64,000 bases of DNA, taken from assembly GCA_033064195.1 (NCBI GenBank), contig JARBJD010000031.1, positions 1-64,000 of the forward strand, given 5' to 3'. This document shows, in pieces, positions 11,886 to 23,735 of the stretch. This DNA is from Blattamonas nauphoetae (lineage: Eukaryota; Preaxostyla; Oxymonadida). Each line of letters begins with the position of its first letter. Position 1 is the stretch's first letter. The notes under the pieces are model-generated. The model ran no database searches, was not told the origin of the DNA, and saw only the letters and a list, made by a program, of their open reading frames with translations. The position numbers were made by a program, and so were the translations under genes.

Positions 11886-11995
11886 TGATTGGGAAAGATT
11901 AGAAAGGATTAAAAACGAAAAATACTTCGAACTTCTGCTCGCGACAGATCATACTCTCATCCTTGACCCGAAAACGATCAATCTTCATATTTTGA

Positions 11996-12388
11996 TCCTT
12001 CTGTCGACACCCATAGTGTCGAAATCGCTCGCATTTCAAAAATTTACATATCTCGTCCTTCCGTCGACACCCATAGTGTCGAAATCGCTCAAAATTCAAA
12101 AATTTACATATCTCGTCCTTCCGTCGACACCCATAGTGTCGAAATCGCTCGCATTTCAAAAATTTACATATCTCGTCCTTCCGTCGACACCCATAGTGTC
12201 GAAATCGCTCAAAATTCAAAAATTTACATATCTCGTCCTTCCGTCGACACCCATAGTGTCGAAATCGCTCGCATTTCAAAAATTTACATATCTCGTCCTT
12301 CCGTCGACACCCATAGTGTCGAAATCGCTCAAAATTCAAAAATTTATAGATGTCATCCTACCGTCGACACCCATAGTGTTTAAATCAT
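11996..12388. repeat. 60-bp tandem array carrying a 19-bp palindrome
   Basis: About 6.5 units of 60 bp are present. Each has the palindrome tcgacac-ccata-gtgtcga (7-bp arms, 5-bp centre) at 12004-12022 and then every 60 bp to 12364; six copies are perfect and the seventh is degenerate in its right arm. Units alternate strictly between two versions downstream of the palindrome (cgctcgcatttc and cgctcaaaattc), giving a 120-bp higher-order repeat. The array sits between the 20-bp minisatellite and the 3' end of the tyrosine recombinase gene. The layout fits a recombinase or iteron-type binding array; that role is inferred. Confidence 0.9.
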
Positions 12389-12444
12389 CCTCATTCACTC
12401 GAAAGCCAAAACATAAAAATGAAGATGTGATATGTGAACTCAAT

Positions 12445-15162
12445 TCAAAAACACTCTTCTTCACTCTCCTCCCACTCGGCCTCCAGAATCGCTAAAGACT
12501 CTTGCACAACATCGATGTGCTGCACCAAGGCAGACTTTCTTCCACCTCTCTTTCCGTCAGTGTTGGATTGTGGTTCAGGAGGTATCTCCTCATTCATCAA
12601 CCTCTTTTTCATGTCACGCTTGCGAGCGTACCAGCACATGGCACAGTTGTCGGGTGTTCTCTCTCCTCCTCGATCAGAGATTGATTGTGATATTTCTTCC
12701 CAGCTCTTGCCGGCTTCTCTTCCGTCTGCCAGTGCATTCCGCTCCCACTCCAACCAGTACTTCTTTTTCCTGATGGGCTTTGGAGCTGCACATGGGATCA
12801 CGACATTTCCATCCGAGTTGACATCATCCATCTGAACCGCAAGCTCGTCGCGAACTCCGCTGAGGAATCTTTGGGCCATGGATAAAGGAGTCTTGTCTTT
12901 CATGAGGCTATTTTGGATGTGGACTTCACAGTTGGATTTGGTGATGGATTCGTCAGAACAGTAGTTTCGGGCAGCTCTTCCCCGAAGTGTCGACAACTTG
13001 TTGGGACCACTGCCTGTCAATGCACACAGCATACCGAGCACACAAGTCACGTGCTGATTGAAGGTTTCCAGCAGTTCCCCACCTGTCCAAGGAATGGGGT
13101 CAAGCTTCTGATTGTGGAATATTTCGCTTGATGTGAGAACCGGCTCCATCACATTTGAAGAATGGAGTTCGGAGTCCGGCATGACCAGTCTGTTCGCCAC
13201 ATGTGCTCCGATCGCTGCCTTCTTAACGTACTGCATCTGGACAGGGGAATATGGCACCCAGCGCGCCACGATCGCAGTCTGCTCGAGCACTCTTGTTCTG
13301 GCCCTGTCGTCGTCTCCAGCTTTTATCAAAGCAGACGAGATGAACCCGCTTCGGAGGCTGTGGAAGCCGAAGTATTGAAGTGGATACCCAGCTTGGAAAG
13401 CACGATTTTGAAGGCGAATCGTCATCGCATCAGGTCCAAGTGGCCAAATCCTCTCCTCCAACGAACAGTGCTTCTCCCACTCCTCACGAGCTGTCAATGA
13501 GAGCCCAAATCTTTGGACAAGATGTTGTTGAAGCCAGTACAAGACGTTCAAGTTGCTGTGAGCGAACAAGTCGCCCTCCAGAGTGACAACACTATCCTGG
13601 GCGTGATACCCTTTCATCTTTCTCAAGCGAATGGTGACGAGGAGGACGGAAGTATCTTTCAAGCATACAATTCTTTCAATGTCACGGAGTTCAATTGCGG
13701 CACAGGTTGAAGCGCGCGCGCCAGTCGACAATGAGAAGAGAAACAGACTGGCTTCAAAGGGTTTTTCGGGAAGCGATGATGGAATGTGAGCGATGATCTT
13801 CAGAAGATCGGATGCGATGAGTGGAGGCTTTCCGATTTGGACATCAGGTATTTCTTTCAACTTTTTTAAAAGACTTATCTCATCAACAATAGCTTTGCGG
13901 ACGGGGTATGGTGTGGGTTCGCCTCTGTGAACTGTGTCAAGAGCAATCATGGCAGAGCGGACAGTTGAGTCGAGAGAGTGAACCGAGACAAGTTCATGAA
14001 TCCCAAGGACGAAAATGAACTCCTTGACGAACTTGATTTGAAGAGGGAAGACTGAATCAAGTTTGTATGCGACTCCGAAGTCCGACAGAAGACGAAATAC
14101 CCAACGATGGTTTTCCTGTGTTTCAAGGCTGAAAGGAAGAGCATAGGCAAGTGGGTTCGCAAGATCTTCGACAGAGACTTGTGCCAGAAATGAACGAAGC
14201 CGTGTTGGGCCTTGATTTTGATTGAATGGTGTCGTGAGAGAAGGATTGTCAGATTGTTGAACGGTTGGGGGAGGGATTCTGGCCTGAATTCGTGTGTGAT
14301 TATTGTATATTTTCTTCCATTCAGCTTCGCGGTCTAGTACTTGCCCTTCAGCGTCGTTTACAGATGGTAGTTGCTTCCATTCAGAAATGAGCATCTGTTC
14401 AAGAGAGGTATCATCTGCTTTTTCTTGACTATCATCAGCAAGTGCATCTCGCTCCACAGCAGCTGGCAGGATCTCTTTTTTCGTCTTCTTCCTCTGTTTC
14501 TGCCTCTTTGGACTCTCGGGCTCCCACCAGCTCGAATCTTCGTCGTCCGAACTGTGATGTGAGTGTTGCCTCTTCACTTTTTGAATGAGTTCGCAGTCGA
14601 TGAAGGATTCTGAGTCTGTTGAATCGATTGTTGTCTCTCGTCGTCTCTTGGTCCTCTTCTTCGTCGGCTTCTTCGTCGTCTCTTCAACGTTGTCGTCTCG
14701 ATTCTTTGTCGTCGAGTGTGTTCGTTTCTTGTTCATCCTTTCAGGAACAGCATCCACAAAAGCATGAAATCTGGCCATTTCATCCTCACTGAAGGTGACG
14801 GAAAGGCCAGCTCTCCACCTTTCGATCTTCACAAGGGCGCAGATGAAAGGTGATGAAGTGACAGAAGAGTTCAGGAGTGATGGAGGCTGCGTTTGATCCG
14901 GACTTGTTTCTGAAGGCTCATCGATTGAGTATGTGATGATCCCAGGATCAAGTGCCCCACTCATCTGTTTGCGCAGTTTTTTCTCTGTTAATTCAGCAGC
15001 TTTTGATTTTTTTGGCGTTGCGCGAGTTGGAGTTGAAAGAGCGTGAAGGGGCAATGATTGTTGTCGGGATGGCGTTTTCGGTGATGAAGGCTGATCGTTT
15101 GTCACATTGTCTTTTTCTTCTTGTTCTAGTTTACGACGAGCAACAACTATTGATGACCACAT
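12445..15162 (-). CDS. tyrosine recombinase with C-terminal Myb/SANT-like domain
   Basis: 905 codons starting at ATG 15160-15162, intact and unspliced. The first ~270 residues are charged and low complexity (nuclear-localisation-like KKRTKRRR near 170). The catalytic core follows the tyrosine recombinase order: STGARASTC near 480 (box I Arg), LRKMKGYH near 510 (Lys), HSLRSGF near 602 (HxxR), and a Tyr in QMQYVKK near 644. Residues ~798-850 (YWLEWERNALADG, then SWEEISQSI) resemble a Myb/SANT DNA-binding fold. The family cuts and rejoins DNA through a Tyr intermediate. Eukaryotic carriers include Cryptons, DIRS-like elements and some virus-like elements; no reverse transcriptase is nearby, so Crypton-like or virus-associated is favoured. 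It may belong with the virus-like remnant upstream. Confidence 0.7.
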   Translation of the reverse strand: MWSSIVVARRKLEQEEKDNVTNDQPSSPKTPSRQQSLPLHALSTPTRATPKKSKAAELTEKKLRKQMSGALDPGIITYSIDEPSETSPDQTQPPSLLNSSVTSSPFICALVKIERWRAGLSVTFSEDEMARFHAFVDAVPERMNKKRTHSTTKNRDDNVEETTKKPTKKRTKRRRETTIDSTDSESFIDCELIQKVKRQHSHHSSDDEDSSWWEPESPKRQKQRKKTKKEILPAAVERDALADDSQEKADDTSLEQMLISEWKQLPSVNDAEGQVLDREAEWKKIYNNHTRIQARIPPPTVQQSDNPSLTTPFNQNQGPTRLRSFLAQVSVEDLANPLAYALPFSLETQENHRWVFRLLSDFGVAYKLDSVFPLQIKFVKEFIFVLGIHELVSVHSLDSTVRSAMIALDTVHRGEPTPYPVRKAIVDEISLLKKLKEIPDVQIGKPPLIASDLLKIIAHIPSSLPEKPFEASLFLFSLSTGARASTCAAIELRDIERIVCLKDTSVLLVTIRLRKMKGYHAQDSVVTLEGDLFAHSNLNVLYWLQQHLVQRFGLSLTAREEWEKHCSLEERIWPLGPDAMTIRLQNRAFQAGYPLQYFGFHSLRSGFISSALIKAGDDDRARTRVLEQTAIVARWVPYSPVQMQYVKKAAIGAHVANRLVMPDSELHSSNVMEPVLTSSEIFHNQKLDPIPWTGGELLETFNQHVTCVLGMLCALTGSGPNKLSTLRGRAARNYCSDESITKSNCEVHIQNSLMKDKTPLSMAQRFLSGVRDELAVQMDDVNSDGNVVIPCAAPKPIRKKKYWLEWERNALADGREAGKSWEEISQSISDRGGERTPDNCAMCWYARKRDMKKRLMNEEIPPEPQSNTDGKRGGRKSALVQHIDVVQESLAILEAEWEESEEECF

Positions 15163-15164
15163 TT

Positions 15165-15800
15165 AAAAATGGATGGATACAATCGAAGAAATAAGCGATG
15201 AACAAAGCAACATACGCATTGTCTGGAACGCTTTCTTCCTATGCAGCAAAATTTTGAAAGATGAAAAGACATCGAATGGATGAGGAATAGAAAACAATTT
15301 TCAAACATGTCCTGATTTTTAGTCTGATAATGCATTTCACCGATTCAGAATTCAAAATAAGGCTTCAGATATTTCAGAGAGAACGGATGAAATTCAGTTA
15401 TGGGCAGATCAATCTAAATCACACAAATGAACAAAACTAAGCTTTAAAGTCTGCTCTCTCTTTTGATCTTGAAGAAAACAATTCAACACATGTAAAATCG
15501 ATCATATTTAACTATACTTCCGGGAAAGCCGACCGCGGCTCGTTCTAACCCTAATCAGTTTTCCTCCTTTTTTGTCTCCCAAACCACTCATCCATTCACC
15601 TTGGTTTTCTCGACACATCATACTTTTCAGGTGATGAAGTGTCCTCGGAAACAAAAACAACATGTGACAACTCAGTGCTCCTGTGAAATGGTGCCATATG
15701 GGTTTGTCCCAGGCCTTCTGTTGTCGAGATCAAACATGTAATTCTCGAGATTGACTCGTATTTTTTTCAATAAATGAATAATCTAATTCACAATAGGAGT
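15165..15800. other. no gene seen
   Basis: AT-rich spacer upstream of the recombinase start. Only short frames without recognisable motifs are present on either strand. It must hold the recombinase promoter if the gene is expressed, but I see no defined element. Confidence 0.4.
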
Positions 15801-15818
15801 ATGATTTAGTGATTGAGC

Positions 15819-16450
15819 TCATTCTGCTAATTGATTGTCTGAAATCGATGACACTCCAATATGAGGTGTTTTACACAATTCTTTGTACAGTTCTTGAATT
15901 ACATCCTCTTGGAGGGTGTCTGGGACGTTGGTTGCGACCTTCATTAGGATCTGGAGATAATCTGCGAACAAATCAGTATGACAAGCTGACTTGATCTTCT
16001 TCATCAGACTGAAGGAATTCTCTACAGTGACTGTTGAAACGGGTATGATGACGATAAGTTCCATTGATTTGAAGATGTTTGGAGTGTCATGTAGGACAGG
16101 ATTGATAGTGATGAATTAAACTAGATCAGTGAAAGTTTTGACTAAATCATCCTTCGAAACATCTCCGAAATAGTTCTGAACAGTATATGAGAGGGCTTTG
16201 GATGCCGATGCCAACAGTTTGGAAGTTTTGGAAGTTCGAATGTACTCTGGTGAGAATTCGTGAGGTTGTGGTCTTTTCTATCTCTTCCAAGAAATGATAA
16301 CAATGCTGAGTGCACGTTCCTATCCAAGGTCTTCATCCGCAATTCGTACAGAACTTTGTGGACTTGTGTATGAAGTGTAGCGAGGTCAATACAGGTGTGA
16401 TTCGACACGTTTCTGCATTTCTTTGTTAATTGACACTTTCACTTCACAGA
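15819..16450 (-). pseudogene. hAT transposase C-terminal fragment
   Basis: On the minus strand 15819-16064 reads IPVSTVTVENSFSLMKKIKS, the hAT dimerisation signature, followed by a helical tail. 16142-16408 gives NHTCIDLATLHTQVHKVLYELR, which fits the helical region that precedes it in the family. The two blocks are in different frames and nothing of the catalytic DDE core was found, so this is a decayed fragment. It has diverged far from the hAT copy at the left edge of the window. Confidence 0.6.
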
Positions 16451-16909
16451 AATTAGCTTGAATATGTGTTCACAGTGAAAATGAAGGATTGATCTGTTCT
16501 GTTTTCGAAATTGGGAAATGGCAGAGGATTGAGGCAGGAAGCTTGTTGAACAGTGTGAATGAGAGGAGAAAAGATTCTATTCGCGAGTCGATGCTTGATG
16601 ATGAATTGAGAGAGAATGAATCACTGGTGAATGTGCTCGAAATAACTGTGAATAAGATGAGACGACAAGACTGTACAAATGAGTTGATGTTTGAGGAAAA
16701 GCGGGCGTATTCACGTACAGACCATTCGAAAGCAATCTTGTCGACCAAAATGCTGCACAAATCAAGTATATGACACCACAACGAGGCATAATTTTATACA
16801 AGACTTCCCCAGTCATTGGATTCAGCAGTTTTGGAAATATGATCGATCTGTCCAAATTCTGGGGGTGTGGATGGCTGGTCTACGTACTCATTATAGTTGT
16901 ACAGTTATA

Positions 16910-17498
16910 GTGGCGTCACCAATTTGTTCCATGTCAACAATTCGTGCTTTTTTCTGGAATGATCACTTTTGGTCAAACTAAGAAAAATAAAATTTTAGAA
17001 TTTTCTTCCCACTGGATCCCAAAAAATCCTCACAATAGGTCTTTTCAACCACTTTTTTCATGTGTTCTCGTCATAACTTCACAACCTGTGAACTGATTTT
17101 GATGAAATTTTCCACTGAAACGTTTGTTTGGTGAAATGAACATTTTGAAAAAAATTGGAAAAAAAATCATGGGTATCTGGGACGATATGAAAAAAGGCTG
17201 TTTTTCGCCCAGAAAAATATCATGGGAAAAATTTTTTTATTTTTTTGAGTGTCTTTTATCGATATGTTTACGAAAATATTGCTTTTTCTTCGGTCTCAAA
17301 CGGATGACTGGATATGGAAAAATGATCGTCGAAAGTTTGGAAAATGTGTGGCGTTTCGCTGTATAGCGTGTTTTGAGGTTTTCTCAGGATCCAGTGGGAA
17401 GAAAATTCTAAAATTTTATTTTTTTCTTAGATTGACCAAAAGTGATAATTCCAGAAAAAAGCACGAATTGTTGACATCGAACGTATTGGTGACACCAC
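16910..17498. mobile_element. non-autonomous DNA transposon (MITE-like), dispersed family copy C
   Basis: A 589-bp element with terminal inverted repeats of about 110 bp: left from gtggcgtcaccaa to ggatcc (16910-17019), right from ggatcc to ttggtgacaccac (17387-17498). It is flanked by TA on both sides; a TTA reading is also possible one step further out, so the target duplication is ambiguous. The interior shares blocks with copies at 2400, 4285 and 61645, such as tgaaattttccactgaaacg followed by tttggtgaaatgaacatttt. It encodes no protein. Confidence 0.75.
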
Positions 17499-17833
17499 TA
17501 TTAGTTCATGCAGTGAGTTTGGGAATTGCTTTTTCCCCACCTTTTTGTAGTGCTAATATTACTGTGTATTTCTTGTTTTGCTCACTTTTTTCTTTTGATC
17601 TGACCTCTAAAAGGCCTGGTTGGTCCTTGACTGAGTCTTATTCAATGCATTTTCCACATTGTCAATCACAAAATCTGTTTCAGAACCCTTAAAGTTGTAG
17701 AGAAATGTGATATCAGAACTTTGAAACACCTTAAACCTCATATTTCAGAGTTTCTGAGAGATCAAACCATAGTGTGACTTTTGTCTTATTGTTGCCTATC
17801 TCTCGGAGACAGAAACCATTCAGCAGACCGAAT

Positions 17834-20800
17834 ATGGATACAGTATCGCATGCTGATGAGAATCGTTCTGTTACACGATCTGTATCTTCAGAATTATCGG
17901 CTTACCAGACACTCTCTGGATCTCGCTTCTCTGTTGTCGATCAACTGTATGCATTTGTCGTTCACTCATTTCTCTATAGTCTGTTTTTCTTCTTTTATCC
18001 ACTTTTTCGAGTTTGTTCGATGCCTTTCTGACACTTTATCTCAAGAATATCACTCTGCCTGAATGGTTCAATCTCGTGGTTTTTGCCGTCACCGTCCTCC
18101 AGTGGATCGGGCTTACCACACGCTTCCATGTGTGGTCTGTTTCTGGACAAGTTGGAAATATCGTGTACTCTGTGTTCCAGTGTGTCTCTCCTCATCAATC
18201 ATCAATTGCATTAGTTACCTAGACTTTACCATTTCCTGGATGAATGATACTGCTCTGTTCATTTTGCTTGTGATCATGTGCTCGATTTATCTCCTATCGT
18301 TCACCCTCTCGTTGGTCTTCTCGATCCTCTCCAAACATGAGAAACAGATCCCCAAACGTCTCTACTCGCTGTCGGCGACTGTCCTTTCCCTTCTTTGTAC
18401 TATTTTTGCTCTTCCTTTCGTGAACGTGTGTGTTGGAGGATTGCACTGCTTGATGCAGCACAACACAAATTTCCCATTCATCCTCCAGTGCTCCTCCATC
18501 ATCAAACCGATCTCTCTTATATTGGGCCTAGTTTTCTTGGTCCTATTTGCGATTCCATCATTTTTCTACCAGTTTTTAGCGTTTGACATGAGTCTTGGCA
18601 AATCTCATCCATTTGCCACAAGCACCAATTTTGTTCCGGGGACATTGTTTGTCAGCACTGTCGTACTTTCCATTATATCACCTGTTCTGTTTTCATACCC
18701 AGCTGTTCCGTTATTTTTGGCAACTGCACTCTTCCTTGTCTATGCGATTCTCTTCATCTTCTATCGGCCGCTCTTTTCCACTCTGGGCAATTCATTGTAT
18801 GCTGCCGGATGTTCGATAGGATTTATCTCGTCTTTATCTTCTGTTCTCTCCTACTTCTTGTTTCCAGTGGGAAATACTGTCCATGTAGCACTCCCTATTG
18901 TTTTCATGATCTGCACAGTCCTTCTCGCAATTGGCCTTGCCATTGGCTCGTTCATTCTTTCCTCCTTTCTCTCCCGCCGCGCGTATGCCATGCGCCCGGA
19001 CGACTCTGTCCCAATCACTCATCGAAAGAAGAAGCTCCTCATTGACCAGTACAGCCACTCACAGACAGTTTCTGTGTCACAGCCAGATCTCATGCCGACG
19101 ACAGATCGTGACACTCCTCCCACCACCCAATGTACTGACCGCAGTGATCCTACGTCAACTATCCCGTTCCCCCAAACACATATCACTGTTTCTGAGCCCA
19201 GAACATCAACCGTCAATCCTGTGAGCCTCATCACGTTTGATCCGGCGAACACGCAACGTTTCGCGGAATATTTGACTGCCCACTCACACAGGCAATCTTC
19301 AGCGACTCTTGCAACGACTCACCTCGTCCTGCCGCGTGCACTTCCAAAATACACACACGAATTGACTCTCGAACACTCAATCCGTTTCATCCAACAAAAG
19401 GAACTCGCAAACAGTCAAGAAGCGCACGATCTTCTGACGGACTTACTCAAAACAGGAAACGAACGATTTGAGGGATCTTCCTCGTTTTGGACCCTCACCG
19501 CGCTTCTGGAGATGTCCGTGTCCAACAACCCTCAACGCGCCATTCTCGCTTTCCAAAAGTCAAAAATGGCTGTCCCTCATCTCATCGAACGTTGGATCGA
19601 ATTCTCCTTCCTTCGGGATCTCGAATACTCCAAGTCCAAACAGGGTGAAGCGACAACGTCCACGCTCTTCAGGACAGGCCTCGAACGAGCCACAAAGTAC
19701 CACGAAATCTCCAAAACATACATGCGACACGTGTGGACGCTGTTGAGCAAGGGTCACTTCGATCTGGAGAGGTTACACTCGCTTTTGGTGAAAGGCACGG
19801 TGGCAGGCGAGCGGGCGAAGAAGGAGTATCGTGCGCTCCTCGAGAGCTTCCCAACCAGCACACAAGTCCTGCGAGGGTACGGGGCACTCATCAGGGACAT
19901 CGACAGGCAGGACGACGTGAGCATGATTCTGCTGAACCAAGCAACACTGCTCGAAGAGAGCTCGCAGATGCATACTCCAGAAGAGTCTGCATCGCTCTCC
20001 TCGAACGAGAGACCAGACGGGCAGAGCATGGAAGGAACACATCATCGTTTAGCACACTCCACTCAACATCGCCAGAAGGGGAAGAAGAAAGCGCGGAAGA
20101 ATCGGCGAACGTCGACTCTCTCCAACCTCGTCGACGATGAGGCTGAGGAGCGGAACGGGGTTGGACTGGATGTGGTGTGCATCCTCCAGCCAGTCGTGAG
20201 CATCATTTTCTTCACCGTCTCACTCGTTGTGTGCTTCATCATATTCACCCAGAACGTTGCAATGATCGACGAGATCCACCAGTTCTCTCTCGTCCAGGTG
20301 GACTCCACCAACATTGTCATCGACACCAAAATCTGGCACTCCTTCTTCTCCGACCTTGTTCTGACCGACCCTGGTCTGGTCACCCGCTGCTGGTATCTGA
20401 ATGAAGCTGAGATCAACAGTGAACGCATCCACACAGCCTCGTCAAAGCTGACAGACGCAACCCGCACACTCTACGTCAACTGCATCGAGAAACTGAAGCC
20501 TGGATTCGACTCGCCCATTCACCGTTTCTACTTCACGTCCGTCGGCTCAAACATGCAGATCTCGGACATCTGGCCAGACGATCTCTCAGCACTGGAGATG
20601 CTGACACATATCATCAACAGCGGACACCACCTTGCAGAATACGGAGATGTGACAGAAACAGTGTCTAACAACGAGCGCTTCTTCATCATCCTGAACATCC
20701 CACTGATTGAGATGGAGATTGTGAAGAAGACATCCATCCAATTCTCAGACGAGATAAAGGCAGGAAGCAACATCTCTGTCCTTGTGACGATCATGTGTGG

Positions 20801-23267
20801 TGTGCTTCTCTCGATCTACACTCTCTTCCCAACAACCTTTGTCCTCTGCTTCCATGTCCGCAAGAACGTCATGCATCGTCGCACCGCTTTATTCAATTTC
20901 GTCAACATCTCAAAGAAAACAGCTCAGAAGCTGAAGGACCGACTGAACGAGTCGGACAAGAACATGGAAGAGGACGACGACACACAGTACGATACGAGAG
21001 CACACGTCGACATCAAACAGGACACCACTGACAACAACTCCAAAGGTCTTCGCTCTGAAGCCAATCTCGATGATTTCCTTTCGGAGGACGATAGAAGCAT
21101 GGCTGTGTCGGTTAAAAGTGGGAAGCAAGAACTCTTCCTCCGCAGTCCGTCTGAATTCACAGGCAAAGCACATTTTCCAGAGCAGCCAAAACTTGTCATG
21201 AAAGCCCTTTCGAAACTCCAAGTCTCGAAAATTGAGCCAAACTCGACGAAATCTCAGAACACAGCAATCCATCTCGACCAGACTGAAGATGCAGACAAGG
21301 AGGAAGTGGATGAGCAGCCCAAATTAGAGCCCGTCCCCTCACGCAGGCTGCAGCGGAACACTCCGAATGCTCGCTCAACTTCGAGCTTCACTCCTCTCCA
21401 CACAACCAGTCCACTCTCACAATACCATTCCACGATGCCAATCACACCGATGTCGATGTATGCCCTTCCACCATTCCAGGAATCAACGTTCCACGTCCCA
21501 AACGTGTCAGACTCCAGCATTCTCAGTTTTCATTCACCACCCGAAGGGATGCTGCATCAGCAGTCCTTCCGCCACCTGTTCTCTGCCTCCCAGCTCATGT
21601 CTCCCTCATCCTCATTCACACACAGCCCCAACCGTCCCGACTCCTTCAATGTCGACGATTGGGGGGAGTCGGAAGTGTCGGACACAACCACTCCGCACAA
21701 AACCGGAGGAGAAGCCCAGTCTCCTGAATTCGACAATCCACCCGCACAGGCTGTTGAAAACCTGGCTGTCGAGCTGGACGAGGAAGAGGAGATGCTGAAG
21801 GACAAAGTGAAAGCGATGGGTGGCCTGATCCCGAAACGGATTGTGGTTCTCGATGTCTTCTTCGTCGTTCTGGTGATCGCGTCTTTCGGTGCCACGTTCG
21901 CCACTTCCCTCATGGCCCAAATCGAAGTCTCTGCCGGCCGCAACCAGATCTTCTTCTCGCTGTACCGTCTGTCTCTGCTCAACGTGATCAACTTCCTCGT
22001 CCTCCAGATCGCCTTCCCCGCTGAGACTGAACCTCCCAAGCATTACAGCTTCGAATCCACCCGCCCTGGCTGGAACGACTTCTCTCACCTCACCCAGAAC
22101 GCAACCCGATTGCAGCAGGAGGCAGCAATTCTCATCAATCACGTCATCGCCATCCACAACAAGTGCATGCAGGGAGCGAAGCCAGGCGATGGGCAGTATC
22201 TGAGCGGGGACGAGCTGATGGACGGTGTGGAAGTCACTCGGACTCTGATTCCGAACAGCAAAATGGCAAGCATTGCTCTGCAGCCAACCACATGTTTGAT
22301 GGACACTGCTGCGGAATGCGAGAACCCACGCATCTACGGCATCCAAGGCGAGTTCCTCGGACTGGAAGGTCTTCTCAACCTCTATTTCACTGCTGCACAA
22401 CGCCTGGCCCTCCTCAATGACCCTTCGTCATCCATCACACCCGACCACCCGGATCTCCAGCTGATGGTGACGGGGATGCGCGAAGACGTATACAACGGAG
22501 TGATCATGTACACCAGAGCCATCCAAGCTCACGTCCACACCGATGTCAGCACATGGCAGCAGACACTCATTGTGATGGTTTGTGTGGGTATGACGGGGGT
22601 TATTCTGTCTCTTCTGTGCTTCCTCTGTCCAGCCAACATGACGCTGAAGAGGGTGGAGCAGGTGACAAGACGGATTGAAGTTGTGGATGGACACAACGAC
22701 ACCACACTTCGGAGCATCCAGTGGGAGGACTGGCTACAATGCGACATCCCTCGATTTGATTATTCTCACTCCAAATTCTGTGAGACGGCCTGTGCTATCG
22801 TCACGGCCATGGACAGGGACGATTGGAACACTGTCAAGCATGAAATTGTCGGCAACTTTGTGAACTGCATGATGTCAACCCTCAGCGACGAGGAGATGAT
22901 GATGCGTGTCCACAAATGCCCAAAATCGACAGTCCAATCGCACTGTCGCCACCACTCTTTCATCCTCAAGCGAATGCTGTATGCCCTGATCGCGTTGTAC
23001 CAGAACCAGAACAACGCCCAATACCTCTTCATCCAGGCTGTCAGTCTGTGGCGGTCCAGTCACGTGACAGTCCACGACCGACAAATGGCAGTCTTTCTCG
23101 AATCGAAGCTGGCCCAGAGCGAGGCCGAGGAGGAGATCGACCTGTCCGAGTGCAAAATCCCTCCCTCGTACAACGCCTTCCTCGTCTCTGATCAGTGCTC
23201 GCTCGCCGACAAAAAAGCCCACGACAAGTTCATCTGGCTCTTGAATTCGAGACGACCCGTCGTGTGA
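17834..23267 (+). CDS. TmcB-like giant multi-pass membrane protein
   Basis: Best model has exons 17834-18010, 18046-18181 and 18223-23267 (introns of 35 and 41 nt, GT-AG), giving 1785 aa in one frame. The N-terminal ~400 residues hold about seven hydrophobic segments. Residues ~500-685 form helical repeats of the TmcB/TmcC TPR type (WTLTALLEMSVSNNPQRAI, RALLESFPTSTQVLRGYG). Further single membrane segments lie near 762, 956, 1309 and 1552, separated by low-complexity acidic or Ser-rich linkers. In oxymonads and ciliates such proteins often end in a nucleotide cyclase domain; none is visible here. The role is unknown; a surface sensor is an inference. The body frame 18240-23267 is certain, while the first two exons are my reconstruction. 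Confidence 0.8.
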
Positions 23268-23735
23268 TTTTTGTCTTGCAATCGTTCTGTTTTGTCTCCT
23301 CTTACCATTAATTCCACCCAAACTTTGTTATTTCTCTATCTTCGGTGCAATTGCCTCACAGCCATTGGGTGTGATTCTTTGTCTCTTTTCTGAACTCAAA
23401 ATCGAAACATCTCCATAATTTTGAAAGCAAATATCGGTTTACACCTTCATCCAGGTGTCTGGTGAGCATTCTGTGGGGAAGGTCATGTGTGGTGTGATGT
23501 CATGCTGCTAAAGGTCGATATCGAAACTAATCACCATTCTGCTATATTCATATGTTTCAAAAAAAAGAGAAAAACAAAAAAACGTGAAATCAGCCATAGT
23601 TGAAAGGGATTAGAGATCAAAAGTGGGTGAAAAACTCGATATGTGGAAGTATCTTCTGCTGAAGACGGACAAAGAACGAGTCCCATTCGGACTGAAAAGA
23701 TGAATCAAGACAGTAATGTGCTGTGAAATAAAGAT
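23268..23735. other. short intergenic spacer between convergent genes
   Basis: This 468-bp stretch separates the stops of the TmcB-like gene (+) and the beta-helix/kinase-like gene (-). It contains several A-rich runs (around 23560-23585) that could serve in 3' end formation. I see no coding region or RNA gene. Confidence 0.4.

Noticed and set aside
11996-12388. CRISPR array
   Set aside because: The 60-bp units are contiguous tandem copies in two alternating versions, with no unique spacers and no cas genes; this is also a eukaryotic context. The same applies to the 20-bp array.
11866-12495. Plus-strand protein of 209 codons across the 60-bp array
   Set aside because: Its open frame follows from the 60-bp period being a multiple of three. 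The minus strand is equally open, and there is no independent coding signal.
15531-15565. Telomere-like sequence (taaccctaa)
   Set aside because: It is a single unit, not tandem; chance occurrence is sufficient.
21612-22400. 262-codon minus-strand frame inside the TmcB-like gene
   Set aside because: It is an antisense shadow of a long, well-supported exon and lacks any motif.
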